Under the pieces are notes generated by a model. That model saw nothing but the letters and a program-made list of their open reading frames with translations, was not told where the DNA came from and did no database searches. A DNA stretch of 64,000 nt. Origin: Lineolata rhizophorae. Taxonomy: Eukaryota > Ascomycota > Dothideomycetes > Lineolatales > Lineolataceae. The stretch covers positions 78,533 to 142,532 of the forward strand of contig MU001703.1 in the NCBI GenBank assembly GCA_010093515.1. The letters run 5' to 3'. The translations under genes and the position numbers were made by a program. Below, piece by piece: positions 11,246 to 22,335 of the stretch (position 1 is its first letter; each line of letters starts with the position of its first letter).

Positions 11246-14200
11246 GGCTTTGATAGGACGTTCTGGTCTCAGATGCGGCGATGACACTGCGGTTTCTGGG
11301 CGTAGCGCGAAGCTTGCGTGCTGGCCGCGTGCGTTCTTGCTTGCTTGCTTTGCTTGTCACTTTGCTTGTTCGCCCCGCCGACTGGCGATGGTAGTAGTCC
11401 GGGGTGTAGGTGCACGCGGGCGACAACCGTTCGATGGTCGCCAGGCTCACTCCTTTCCACGCCTCGGGCGCCAAAGCGTCTCGCAGCCTGTCGGGCACGA
11501 CGAATGGCTCTCGCTCTGCCCCCGTGGCGGCAGGATCCCGGAGCGGCTGGCGATGGATGATGATTACGGGAGTATTCCAAAGACAACGGGGTGCCCGGGT
11601 GGTTTGGGTTGCGTGTGGCGGGACCAGCGATTATCGTGCAGCGGAGGCACGGCAGCTGAGCAGCCAGCCCTGCCCGGCACGGGTCTTGCCCGCGGGGGCC
11701 GGAGAAACCTCGTGTGCAGTGAGCAAGTGAGAAGTCGGGAGCGGGTCGGTGCGTGAGCTCGTGGCCCGGGGAGGTGTGCATACGTCGTGTATGTACAAGC
11801 TTTTTCCAGAGCCAAAACCAGGATGGCTGCCCACCTATAGCCCTCTTCCTAGTTCTAATAATAATATACCGGGCTTCGGAGAAAAAAGAAGGTGATGACG
11901 GAGCGCCCTGAAAGTGAAGACGACGCGACGCGCAGGAATTCGATATCGGGCTCGACCAGCAAAGTGAGCGGATATGGATCGGAATCCTCACTTTTCCCGC
12001 CGCTTCGTCGCTCTCTTTGTTGGTCTGTATAAGTACATGGGTGGCGGCGCAGGCTGAGCTTTTACTACGGAGCAGGTCTGCAGCGAGGGTGGATGAGTCC
12101 GGCGCCGTCAGTCATGACGCTCCTGGCGCTCATCCACCATCATCGTCGTCATCCCGACCTCCGAGCCGATCCAACCTCTCGCGGCGCGCCCGCCATCAGC
12201 AGGGCAAAGGCCCGCTTAAGCAAGGCATCTCTCTCCTGCACGCAGCCAGCTAGGCAAGCCCAGTCTGCCTGCAGCCGGGGTCTCACAGAAGCGAGGCGCT
12301 TGTGCCTCAATTCGCACGAATGCCATGCCTTCGCGTGATCTTGACTCATAAGGCTGCGTCTGCGAGCCGCTCCCTCGAGAGCCCCGCGAGTCAAGGCTGT
12401 GGCCGCTATGTACACGATGTACACGCGCCGTACATGCCCGTCGGCCCACCTCCGCAGTCCACACGGCCGTCGTGATCAGCCCCTCCAGCTCGACCACGAC
12501 GCGCCCATCTGCTCGAGCCCTCGGACCCATCTCGGCGCTTCGCTTCTGCACACAAAGGCGGCGCCCGCGAGAGGCCGCCCATGCTCCACGTCCCCCGTTT
12601 TGCAAGACACATGCGAACAAGTGAGCGGCTCGGTTTGCGGCAGAGGTCAGAAGGGGCGAGGCGCTGCGGCCTACCGGTTGCCCCCGGGCGGGGGAGGGGG
12701 GGGGGGCACTGACTGCGCTATCGAAGATCTGGGAGGCTCCCGTCGTTCGCCGCGGCTCAGTTACTCGATGGCCTCGACGCTTGGCGCCACTCGACGGCGT
12801 GGCTGCGGGCCGTCCTCTTGTCACTTGAGCGCGTTGGCGGCAAAGCAGCGCCAGCACCGTTGTCCACATCCATCGTCATTCGTAGCCGCCCACTGACCGG
12901 CTGCGCCTCCCGCGTCCAAAGGGACGAAAGGAAGTTCCAAGTAAAGCAAAGATGCGAACTGCGAACCCGCATGTGAGCGCCTCTCCACCCCACCCACCCT
13001 GCATATGCGGAGACGCCAAGACAGCTTTCTAGCTGCCAGTCAGTCAGTCTGCTGCTGCTCCTGCCGCTGCGACGCTTTGCCCCGAAGTAGGGAGAAACCA
13101 CCACACCGGTCTGGATCGGCCGCCATGACAACGCATACACACCTACCTCATTTGCCTCCCCATTACCACCTACTATCGGGCATCCGGGCCACCCTAGCTA
13201 GCCGGCTGCTCATCAGCATTGGGGCTCGTAGACTCGGCCAAATGTTTAGACCCGTGAGAGCGCAACTCACGAGGGCACTCGCCCCAGGGCCGGTCCCCAG
13301 TCTCAGCTATCTATCGGACCAGTCGCTGCGCTGGTGGCTAACTAAGAGCTAAACAACAGCCGGAAGTTAGGCTGTAGGCTATACCATCTGCGCCATCACG
13401 CCTCCGCAAGGGCAGCCCTGCTACGTGACTGACTCCCGCGGGACCGAATGACTGATCCATTGACTGATTGACTGATCGGCGCAGGTAGCTAGACCCGGCT
13501 GATATTTTGAGTCCCATCAGTGCGGCGCATATGGGCGACTCAACAACAGCATCAAGCAGCAAAACAAGAACCACTGTACCTAGGTAAACCAAACAACCCT
13601 AGGTCCTTCTTCGCAACCCATGGGACTTTCATATGCGTTTTCACTCTCGCATGGAAACTCTCCGGAAGACGGCGTGCCTTGCAGCAGAGCCGGAATAATT
13701 CGCTGCAGCCTCTTTCATTAAAACTCAAATAACGTACCTGGGAGGTTCTTTCGCGTGCGTCCGGCCGGTTATGCAGCCTCGGTCCCGGCTCCTGCGAGGC
13801 ACCGGCTTCGGGCTGGCCGCCGGGCGCACGGGGGTGTCAAGGCTCGTGATGAACGGGTGAGCGAGCGGGTGCGCGCCTTGTAGATGGGCCACTATGCGGA
13901 TAGATTGCCAGCACCCCGGGAGCCGAACAGGAAACAGAAGCTTTCGCGAAAAGCGCTGCCTCCCCAGGCGCGTTTGTCGGGGCTGCGTTCTTCGGCAGGC
14001 CCAGGATCTCGGCCCGAGGCTGCGAGAGAGTCTCGGTTTCCGTTTGCTCCCCGTTCCTCCATTCCGAGAACCACTTGCTCGCTCTTCCAGCCTCAATGCC
14101 CTCCTCCCCCCCCGGTCCCCTACCCGCTCCTGATCGGGTGCCTGCTTCCCTTCGAAATTGCCCATTCTCGGGCTGTGTCCGTCCCGTCGGGGCGGCGGGG

Positions 14201-17089
14201 ATCGGCGCGCGTCGCCTCGACCGCGGGAAGCATGTGCCTCCGTTCTCCAATTTCCTAGACGGCATAGATGGATGAGAAGGGCTTGTTGATATTGGCGCAT
14301 GGCGGGCGCAGGACGTGGTGCTGCCGCGGGCGCCGGCGGGCGTCCGCCTTGCATACATATGCTGCGCGTTGCAAGGCACGTTGATGGGCACTGGGGCGTT
14401 CTAATTGAGCGCCATTTCGCCTATGGTGTTACTGCGCGCACGTCGGGGCGGTTCGCATGGTTAAAGACGAAAGCTTGGCCTAGCTACGTAGGTGCCTTAG
14501 CCTTCAGGTTTACGTGGGTAGAGCTCGAATGTAAGTGGGTGCTTCACTAAGCAGGTACGGCTACAGGCGAGGCAATGTAAACGGGCAGATTCGATGTCGA
14601 GGGGAAGGCTATGGATTCGAATAACTCTCCGATGGAGCAACGTTGACAATAAATCCTTCGCCGGCGTGGGGGAGATGGATGGTTGAGGATTCCGGGTGCG
14701 CTCACTGCATGTATCCGACGCCATCAGATGCGCGGACAGGGGGGCCCGATTCGAACTCCTATGCGTGGAAGAGCGTGTGTACAGGGTACGCGGACGGAGT
14801 GACATGTGGAAACGGCGGAGCCAGCCAAAACCTTTCCGCGGGTACCATGTACATGCAATGCATCTTCGAGCCCACCCTTCCTCTGCTCTGGAGCCCATTT
14901 GCTTCTATAATGACTACGATTATACCCCGGCCACAAAGTAAGAAAAAAAAGAGAGAATACGCCAGAAGAGGACATATGGTTGCCCACCAATCCGCGCCGA
15001 CGGGAAACCTTAAAAGGCCTACCCAAACACAGCCTAAACCCGATACTTTGAGACTAGTGACCACCATCTCTCCCACAACCTCATCCTCCGTACTCTCTCG
15101 CAGTCTCAATTTTCTTCAAGCCACGCCACTCCACGCCACGCACCTCCGCCTGTTCTCTGCCCTGCCACCCCCAGCACAAGGCCGCCCGCCGCGCGAATCC
15201 ATACCGAAGAGAACCCGCGGTGGTGATGTTCCCCATCGCGGACGAGGAGTGCGGAAAATATCCGGCTATAACGTGAGTCGGCAAGCAAGGGCGAGGTAGC
15301 CGGGACCTCGGCCCCAATTCGCCTCCGCCTTTCTTTCTCTCCCGCCCGAAAACTCCTCTTTTCTCCTCATCCTCTAGCCGGGACTCACTGGTCACTCCTT
15401 CCCGTCCCGCAGCAGCTCTCGCGTGGCCTGGTGAGTCTGCAAGCGGTGCGGTCCCCGAGAGTGGTTGAGCAAGTACATAGGTACTTTGCACATAACTCCG
15501 TATCGCACCTCAAAAAAACCGCATCGCTTGGATTGATACGCAAGCCAACATGTACGTACGCGTATGTGCATGGCGGCAGAACCTGCTCGCCCACTAGGCA
15601 AGGCTGGCAACGCAGAAGCAGGCCCGCCGGTAAGGCGGGCATACGTACATACGGCCCAAGGCGGCTGGAGAGTAAGGGACCCGGCGGGCGTAGCCGAGCG
15701 AGTGACCTGAACTCGGCCCGGGGATGTAGAGGGCGGGAGCCGGAGACAAAAAGGCGGCAGTGAGAGATGAACGCGAGAAACGGCGAGCCGCCTGCGCGGC
15801 CACTTCCGAGGAACGGGCCGGGGGAAGGAGGTGTCCTGGTTCAAAAGAACGAGCTTGGTAATGTGGATGCAACCTGGACAGGGTAACCTAAGGCCAGCTC
15901 ACTACCATTGACTGCTTCTGCGCTGCCATCGCTACTTGCTATTGCTACTACCTTAGCTATTGCCTACCTAGGCGTCTACTTCTATCCTAATAGCTACCGC
16001 AAATGCAACCCATATGCAGAACGTCCGATAAGCAACAGACACTCCGAGTCTTTAATGCACCGAGCAAAAAGGCGAATCCAAGTAAGGGTGGGTACCTACC
16101 TAAGCGCCTCGGGATCACGTACGCAACGATATTGCCATACAGCTACTTTAGCTAGGTATAGAATACTAGCTAGCCAGCCATCGAAAATGGGTCACAACCA
16201 CTAAACCATCCCTACTATTTGCCTATAATGCCCAATAGCTGAGAAATAAGCTTGGGACGGTTCCAATGGCCGCCACCAGCATCTGCAGGACTACGCACTC
16301 ACCCCCGGTTATTAAGTATTGGCCCGTAGATAGACGACATACACCCAACCGGGGCACACATATAACTCCGCGGTGCACATACGCATACACACGTTGAGGG
16401 ACGATAACTCTGTCGGCTAGCTGGTCGGTCGCCCTCCGGGCGAGACTACCCTCCAAACAATAACTACATCAACCTGGACGCCATCGCCATCCACATGTCA
16501 GTCCAAGTCCCCTCCTGCACGCTGCACACTGCACGCCGCGCATGCGCGCGGGCTCGCCCCGCGGCAGCGGCACCCGTATACAAGTCCGCATCCACCCTGC
16601 GGCATGCTGCGCGTCCATGTGGCCTGGGGTCAGCACGCCAAACAGTACATGGCTCGATTTTCCGGCTGCAGCTGGGCCAATGTTGTAGGGAGCAGGGTCC
16701 TGGGAGAGGCGCAGGGCCCGATTGGGCCCGCGACAAAAGGTTCTAGATGGCGGTTGATTATCGCGGCAAGTGGCGGTATGCGGTAAGCCACGGGCTGGGT
16801 CCAGTGGCCGGGGAGGGGACAGTCGTCTCCGGCGGAAGGAAGAGAGCGAAGCGAGCGACGGGATCGTACGGGCTTTTGCGATGGGCATCCTTCGTGGTTT
16901 GCGTGACGCGTGGGTTCGAGGTCGGAGGACGCCTGCTTTTCGTAATTGGCACTCAGCGGTCTTGGCGGCGATGCCGAGTGTTTCCGCGACGCCGTCATTC
17001 AGTCAGACAGTCAGTCCACTGAACGTCAACATTGCACCATCCACCGCCTGTAGTAGGCGGTAAGTACCTACGCGCGTAGCCACCGTACT

Positions 17090-17117
17090 CACACACACAC
17101 ACACACACACACACACC
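17090..17117. repeat. (CA)n dinucleotide microsatellite
   Basis: About 13-14 CA units without interruption, in non-coding DNA. Confidence 0.9.
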
Positions 17118-18857
17118 AGACGCAAAACTCAAAAATCAAAGGAACAAAAACTCAAAAACATGTCAATACGTCATCCGCTCAGTCCACAGCCAGAAAGCCT
17201 CAAAGCAAATTCCCCGCTCCCCAACCAATCCAACCCCATTCCGAAATCGCGCGGGCGACCCCGTACCCTCAGCATTTCGGCCCTTCATGTGAATCCCTCC
17301 CTCCCTCCCCTACCCAGCCATTATTCCCTCCCAACTACCGCTCCCATCTAGTCGGTGGTACCTAGGTACCTAGTCACCGCCCGCGCCGTCCCGCCCGACT
17401 CGACACCCCCCCGGTCCCGCTCCAAATTCCGGTCGAGCCCTTGCATACATATGTCGTTGGGGCACGCCGGCGTCTGGGCGGGCTCCAATGGCGCTCCCCA
17501 CCGCTAACCCACCGGGTCTGAAGGTACTCTAGCGCTGCGCGGCCGAGTGCAATGCGACGCGTACGTGGTAGAGGCGTGGAGAGGAGGGTTTGTGTGCCTA
17601 ATGTATGGTAGAGAGGAGTAGGTGCGATTAGGTACGTAGGCACGGTAGGGTAGGGATTGCGTGTACATTTGGGTACCTCTAGGTACCTACCTTACGTGCG
17701 GATGCGAGGATAGATCTGGCCGCGAACGGATAGGATGGTTGGAATGAGTGAATAAGTGAGCAAAAAACTGGTTGAAAACTGGCTTTCTTCGCCGAATACT
17801 GCCATATGTGTGGCTTTGTTTATGTCCTTGTGGAGCTTGGTTAAGCGTCTGCGTTGGGCCGAAGTATGCGGCAGTGAGTGAGTGGGCTTTGACTACTCAA
17901 CGCCCAGTGCGCGGGTGCCAACGAGCAGGCCAAGTATGTACCTCGTACATGAGTGCGGCTGCAGGGTACGTAGCTCTCCTGCCAGCAAGTAGTGTGGTAC
18001 ATGGGCAGGTCTTCCGGCAAAGTACCTAGGCAAGTGGAAGTACCTTGAGCCACCCACCCTCCATCCAGGAAGATGTACCTCCAACCTAGCGCCTACTGAC
18101 AATGTATGTACCCTCAACCAACGCCGCAACCAGCAACCAACTATCTCTCTCTCCCTCCCTCCCATCACCAACCTTCGACTTCCAACGAACACATCACTTG
18201 GGCGGCCCCATTTCTCTCTCCCCACCATCCACTTTACTACCATCCCCTCCCCTCCTCATCATCCTCTCCACTTCCGCCCCGCCCCGCCCGGTTGTCCTCG
18301 GATGCGCACCGCCGGTCCCCGCCCGACACTCCAAGGTCCCCCCAAAGCGCCACCAAGTCCCGACTCTATCCAGGGATGGTCCTGTGACAGGTAAAAAAAA
18401 AAAAAGCCCCCCCCAGTGAGCCAACAACGAAAAACAAAGACACGTTCACATACTCCATGCCACACACACGCGCACGCACGCACAGAGAATAGAAAGGAAA
18501 ACCCCAACAATGAAGAGGAATGCAAAACAAAACAAAACAAAGGAACCCCCAAGAGACACAGCACGAGCAAAAGAAAGAAACCCAAAAAAAAAAAGAAAAA
18601 AGAAACCAAAAATTCCGCCCTCCCATCCGAATCCCATTCCCCGCGCCGGGGTGGCCCCGCAGCTGGCCGAACCTGGCCGAACGCGCACAAGCTCTCCAAC
18701 CTTGTGCCCGTGGTCACACCGACGGGCAAAGTTCTTCAGTCCGAGCCCGATTGACGGACGAGGCGCGCGCGCGCGACGGAGCGACGGAGCGCAGCGAACC
18801 AACCGAGGGACCCAACCATGTAGCGGATCAGCTAGGCGGAGGGCGCCTATTGTTGTC

Positions 18858-18861
<4 letters not shown>

Positions 18862-18926
<65 letters not shown>
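18862..18926. repeat. 65-base G homopolymer
   Basis: An unbroken run of 65 G residues on the plus strand, flanked by TTGTTGTCCGGA and TCGTTGAGGG. It is not part of a gene model. The true length is uncertain because homopolymers are error-prone in sequencing and assembly. Such a tract could form G-quadruplex structures. Confidence 0.9.
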
Positions 18927-18927
<1 letters not shown>

Positions 18928-20453
18928 CGTTGAGGGTGGGCACGCAGGCAGCAAGCGGTCCGTAAACAATGGCAGGTACCGACGGGCGGAAGGACAGAAG
19001 CGTGGATTTAGATCGCAAAGTAGGAATCACCGTGTGCCAAGAAAGAACCAAGTAATACGCACTTCACTGTTGACGAACTTTTCCTCTTTAATAAAATAAT
19101 ATCGTCTGTTTTTGGTAAACTTGTTCAATTGGCGTCACTACGCTACAACCAGATTCCATTACCACCCCATCCCATGCCGTTGCCATCGCAATTCTTTTTA
19201 GAGAAAAATTGCACGCAAAAAAGCATTACGAACGCTTCACTTCCTCTTTCCTCTGCTCTGACCGCCCTTCCTCCTTTCCCCTAGAAGGGAATCTGACGAA
19301 GACGCAACAAAAATCCTTTAGCTGCGCGCATGCTCTCCATCTCTTGCTCCAAGCTTCTTTTTCTTTTCCCCGCCGTGTAATGGTACAACAAAAAAAAATA
19401 AACGTGAAAAGTCTCATCTGATAGTACAAAAAGCGCGCAACCGGGCTTGTTGGGGAGGGGGTTGTGATGTGCAGGAGTGGAGCATCTCTCTCGGCGGATC
19501 TTTCCGGCGTCCCAAGCTGCTTGCGGATAGATAAAGTCGAGTAGGCAAAATTGACACTGGCGACGGCGGCGCCGGCGGCGACGGCAACGGCATTATTTCC
19601 GATGTTCATGTGAAAGCCATTCCACCGCGTCATCTCGCTCCTAGAAGACATGTGCACATGTCTCGACCGTTCCACTCTTTATCCCCCACAAACCAAAAGA
19701 TCCGTGTCGCGCCCGAAGAGAGATAGGCACCAGCAAACGACCTCGCCCGTGCACTCACATAGCCCGAAACGGGGCCCCCAGAAAATCTATCACGCCGTCG
19801 CATGGGACACCAATACGTAGGACCCAGACTTCGACTAGGAGAAAGTTTGGAGTAAAGTCTCATCAAGTGATGACGGTAGTGATAGACAAGCAAAAAAAAG
19901 TAAGGCAGCTCACGCACACAAGCATGTGGGGCTGGAATTTATCGGAGATTAGAAGAGTCGTTAAAAATTCATGTGCGCGAAAAGTAGCACAATCAAAACC
20001 GAAAAAAATGCAAATGCAGCGCAAGTGGTATCAGGAAATAAGAAAAGGAAAAAAAAAAAAGAGGAAAAGCAGCCGTGATTTTGAAAGAACACCGTCAACC
20101 CATATTGGCCACATGACGAGCCAGCCGAGCCTTGTTCACAGAATAAAATGTACGACACGTGAAAACCCGAAAAGACATACCCGCACGCCATGATTAGGAC
20201 AGTAAAAAAATCCGATTCATCAAAAACGACAAAAGACCACAAGCAATGAGGGCCCGAAATAATCGCCGGCATGCAAATGCAAAGGTACGAAACACTAGTT
20301 CACGGAAATGTATCGAATATACTAGATGGTGATGGTGGCGGTGACGTTGACAAGTAACGGTTGTGGAGGTCGGATGAGACACTTAGGGAAGGTGCGTGCA
20401 GGAAAAAAGTCGGTGTGGGTATGGGAGAGCCGAGATGTGGGGGTGTCCATCCA

Positions 20454-22335
20454 CTACCAGCCCTTCTCATGGTACTCCTGCAACCCCTGGTCGAAGAACG
20501 CATTCCACGAGTTGTTGCGCAAGTTGCTCTCCTTGATGGTAGGTCGATACGGTAGATGTTGTTGCTGCTGTTGCTGCTGCTGTTGTAGCGCCGGCGGCTC
20601 GCCAGGGAACCGCCTGAGGTTCTTGACGTCGTGGGATGTGTGCCTCCGCTTAAGCGCCGCCGACGAGGCCGCACTCTTCTGTTGCCGCTCCCACAGGATG
20701 TGCTTGCGCAGCGACTCGGGCATCTCCTGGGCCAGCATGTTGCGGCGCGTTGTGCGCGGCGACAGGGCGGGAGGATGTGTGTTGGACGTGGTCACGATGA
20801 TAGGCCGCGCCCGCGAAGCGGTGGGTCGCATCTCGAGCGGTGGTGAGTCGTCGTCGTCGTCGGGCGACGTAGCGAGCGACGGACCGTTGGGTGACGACGT
20901 GCGCGACCGGCGGATGGCGGGTGTGGAGCGGGAGGCGTTGTTCTGGAACGCGGCGGCGCGCTCCTTCTCGTGCAACTGGCTGGTCAGGAGCGACCGGTGC
21001 GAGGTGAGAGCTGGACGTGAGTCGACCCGCTGGAACGACACCTTTTCTGCCGTGGTCGACTCCTCGCTCTCCGAGTCCGAGTCCTCCCAAGCCTCCTCGT
21101 CGTCTTCTTCAATAGCACTCTCCGACTGCTCATCGTCTTCCTCGTCCTCGCTCTCAATAGCCGAATCATTTATTGTGGCGTTGAAATCGCTGATCATGTC
21201 CGGCTTTTCCTTGAACGACGGCTTCTTGAACGGCCGGGTGATATTGTTGGACAGGTTGCTCAGGTTGCTCTTCGTCGACAGCTGCATGTGAGTCTCGAGC
21301 GAACTTTCGCCTCCCTCATCGGATGAACAGCCCAGGACGAAAGTGGCGCCCTTCTTCTTAGAGTCGCCTTTGTTGGTTGGTCCGAGTTCGTGAATTGACT
21401 GACGCGTCGCTTGAGAAGGTTGTAGGGACTGTGCCGGCATGAGCTGCGTCTTGGAGCGATGTGATGAGGATATCCTTCCGGGCTGGAAGCCGTAGACGAC
21501 GCTGTGTTCGCTCATGTTGGTCGAAGTGCTCGCTCCCGAGCCCAAGGTCGGGCTCAGGGAGTCGGTCTCGGCAGTGACGGTGGTCGCCACTGTGGAGGTG
21601 GAGGATTCGGGGAGTTTGTGCGAGGGCTCCGAGCGTGCTGGTGAGACTGGTCGAGGGGTGGTGTCCTCCGCTCGGGAGAAGGGTTGGGCTTGCGAGGTAG
21701 AAAGCGTCTTAGGGAGTGGGGAGAGAGGTTCTAGCTGCTTCTTTTCCTTGATCGAGCACACAATCTTCTCCAAACCGTTCGGCGTGATGTGTTTTTCTTT
21801 GCCTCTACTCCGGCTCTCGGTCGAGTCGGTCCGTTTTATCGTCGGGCGCGTGACCGAGGTGCCCTCGGTGGACGACTCGGAGTCAGGCGTGGAGGAGAGT
21901 TCGGGGACCTCGGCAGCCGGAGCAGCAGCCGTCTGCTCGTGACAAGAGGATTTCGAGGACGCGAAAGAGGGCGACCAGCGGGAGGCGAACAGCGGTGACG
22001 AAGGCGAAGTGCCCGTCTGGTGCTCAGGAGCGCAGCAAAAAGTCTCGCGATTCCATAACCTCCAGCTCATGTTCTCTAGACGCTTGCCGTGCTCCATGGT
22101 TTCGGAGCACTTGGAGAATACTGCAGGTCGGGCGAGGTTAGCAACAATTCGGGCGGCACCGCGGCACCGCGGCACCGCGGCACCCAAAAGGGAAGCCGCC
22201 GGCGATAGGAAGCGGGCGGGGGAGTTCGTCCGTACCAGACCAGAGGCCGAAGAGGTTCTCGGCGTCGCGAGTGTCGATGGTGTGCATCGACTCTAGCTCC
22301 AAGCTGACAATGGGTCGTTCGGAGCGGAAAGGCAT
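20454..22335 (-). CDS. AreA-like (DUF1752) / DUF3295 regulatory protein, 588 aa
   Basis: Two exons, 22335-22236 and 22120-20454, joined across a 115-bp GT-AG intron; the total is 589 codons. Exon 1 encodes an N-terminus ending NLFGLWS. Splicing adds VFSKCSETMEHGKRLENMSW (residues 34-53) and RLWNRETF, the short areA-like motif also called DUF1752. The DUF3295 region follows: an acidic stretch (AIESEDEEDDEQSES), then VSFQRVDSRPALTSHRSLLT, then SPRTTRRNMLAQEMPESLRK and a C-terminus FFDQGLQEYHEKGW. The protein is otherwise Ser/Pro-rich and disordered, with nine consecutive Gln near the C-terminus. Members are presumed nuclear nitrogen or nutrient regulators by the areA-like motif; the biochemical function is not established. 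The ATG at 22335 was chosen because it begins the conserved exon-1 peptide. Neighbours on both sides are gene-free. Confidence 0.85.
22155..22184. repeat. 8-bp tandem repeat in an intron
   Basis: About 3.75 copies of GGCACCGC within the single intron of the DUF3295 gene, roughly midway between donor and acceptor. Copy-number change here would alter intron length without touching the coding sequence. Confidence 0.85.

Larger units (their letters stand above)
11246..20453. other. 9.2-kb GC-rich spacer without a supported gene
   Basis: Both strands carry many open frames, but all have the Arg/Pro/Ser/Gly bias expected of random GC-rich DNA and none shows a domain motif. The left end must contain the promoter of the minus-strand CHY gene. 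The right end (about 19.0-20.45 kb, AT-richer) is downstream of the DUF3295 gene and may hold its 3' untranslated region. Palindromic motifs of the CCTAGGTA type recur, as at 17360-17375 and 17669-17690. Confidence 0.5.

Noticed and set aside
14743-14765. Possible tRNA B-box-like GAGTTCGAATCG on the minus strand
   Set aside because: The flanking sequence does not fold into a tRNA cloverleaf and no A-box lies at the right distance.
20326-21291. 321-codon plus-strand frame
   Set aside because: It is the antisense shadow of the DUF3295 coding exon; its Ser-rich runs mirror the acidic and Gln codons of the real gene.
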